A stretch of 14,057 nt of DNA from Actinomycetota bacterium (GTDB lineage: Bacteria; Actinomycetota; Actinomycetes; Actinomycetales; Microbacteriaceae), in assembly GCA_016870695.1 (NCBI GenBank), contig VGAV01000022.1:1-14057 (forward strand). Direction: 5' to 3'. The position numbers were made by a program, and so were the translations under genes. The notes below the pieces were generated by a model. That model ran no database searches and had not been told where the DNA came from. It saw nothing but the letters and a program-made list of their open reading frames with translations. Each line of letters opens with the position of its first letter. Within the stretch, counting starts at the first letter, position 1. Positions 13,939-14,057 of this stretch are shown in pieces.

Positions 13939-14057
13939 TGACGGCGCAGACGTTCTCCGCGTTGCTGGCCGATCGCGCCCGACGCGCGCCGGAGGAGCCG
14001 GTCGTGGTCGACGACCGCGAGACGCTCACCGCCCGCGGGCTCGACACCGCGGCGACG
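13938..14057 (+). CDS. Adenylate-forming enzyme, N-terminal part (3' truncated)
   Basis: Only the first 40 codons lie in the window. The start ATG at 13938 overlaps the glycosyltransferase stop as TGATG, so it is translationally coupled to the nit block. The sequence FSALLADRARRAPEEPVVVDDRETLTARGLDTAAT has the typical start of acyl-CoA synthetases and related class I adenylating enzymes, where a helix (LL..RA...PE.PAVV) is followed by a 'LTY.EL' segment. No catalytic motif can be seen yet. If correct, it would activate a carboxylic acid, perhaps the acid made by the nitrilase. Confidence is limited by the short length. Confidence 0.6.
   Translation, partial: MTAQTFSALLADRARRAPEEPVVVDDRETLTARGLDTAAT

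Overview
The window looks like chromosomal DNA of a high-GC actinobacterium, most likely Microbacteriaceae (Microbacterium-like). The reasons are very high GC with GC-rich third codon positions, GTG and TTG starts, 1-8 bp gene overlaps, candidate leaderless starts, and a thrS-HIT gene pair as in mycobacteria. The genus is inferred; no rRNA or other marker is present.

Left part (1-6082), mostly housekeeping: the 3' end of a MocR/PtsJ-type regulator overlaps pdxY (pyridoxal kinase). Convergent to these are a HIT-family Ap4A phosphorylase-like gene and thrS. Divergent from thrS is an ArsB/SLC13-type permease, and convergent to that is a small PPOX-fold flavin/F420 protein. The two convergent junctions (1419-1621 and 5489-5689) each carry a different repeated palindromic element.

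Right part (6220-14057), the main interest: a nearly complete Nit1C-type gene cluster (the MSMEG_0565-0572 / Sll0783-Sll0787 'nitrogen starvation' families). It has two transcription blocks. Block 1 is an unusual radical SAM protein plus a GNAT-AIR synthase fusion. Block 2 is a Sll0783-family protein, a Nit6803-type nitrilase, an MSMEG_0570-family small protein, a flavin-dependent oxidoreductase, a second nitrilase-fold protein, an MSMEG_0565-type glycosyltransferase, and the start of an adenylate-forming enzyme that runs off the window. Most junctions overlap or are separated by less than 50 bp, so the block probably works as one pathway. Relatives are linked to nitrogen starvation and, in pseudomonads, to growth on cyanide; the true substrate and product are not settled.

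Most notable observations: (1) the second nitrilase-fold protein keeps the catalytic-lysine motif but has Asp where the nucleophilic Cys should be and Asp where the catalytic Glu should be, so it looks like a pseudo-nitrilase beside an intact paralogue; (2) the radical SAM protein has a CX8CX2C cluster motif and a C-terminal CX2CX2C; (3) the upstream regions of the two blocks align without gaps, with four conserved islands in the same register, suggesting one shared control; (4) two families of palindromic repeats sit between convergent genes.
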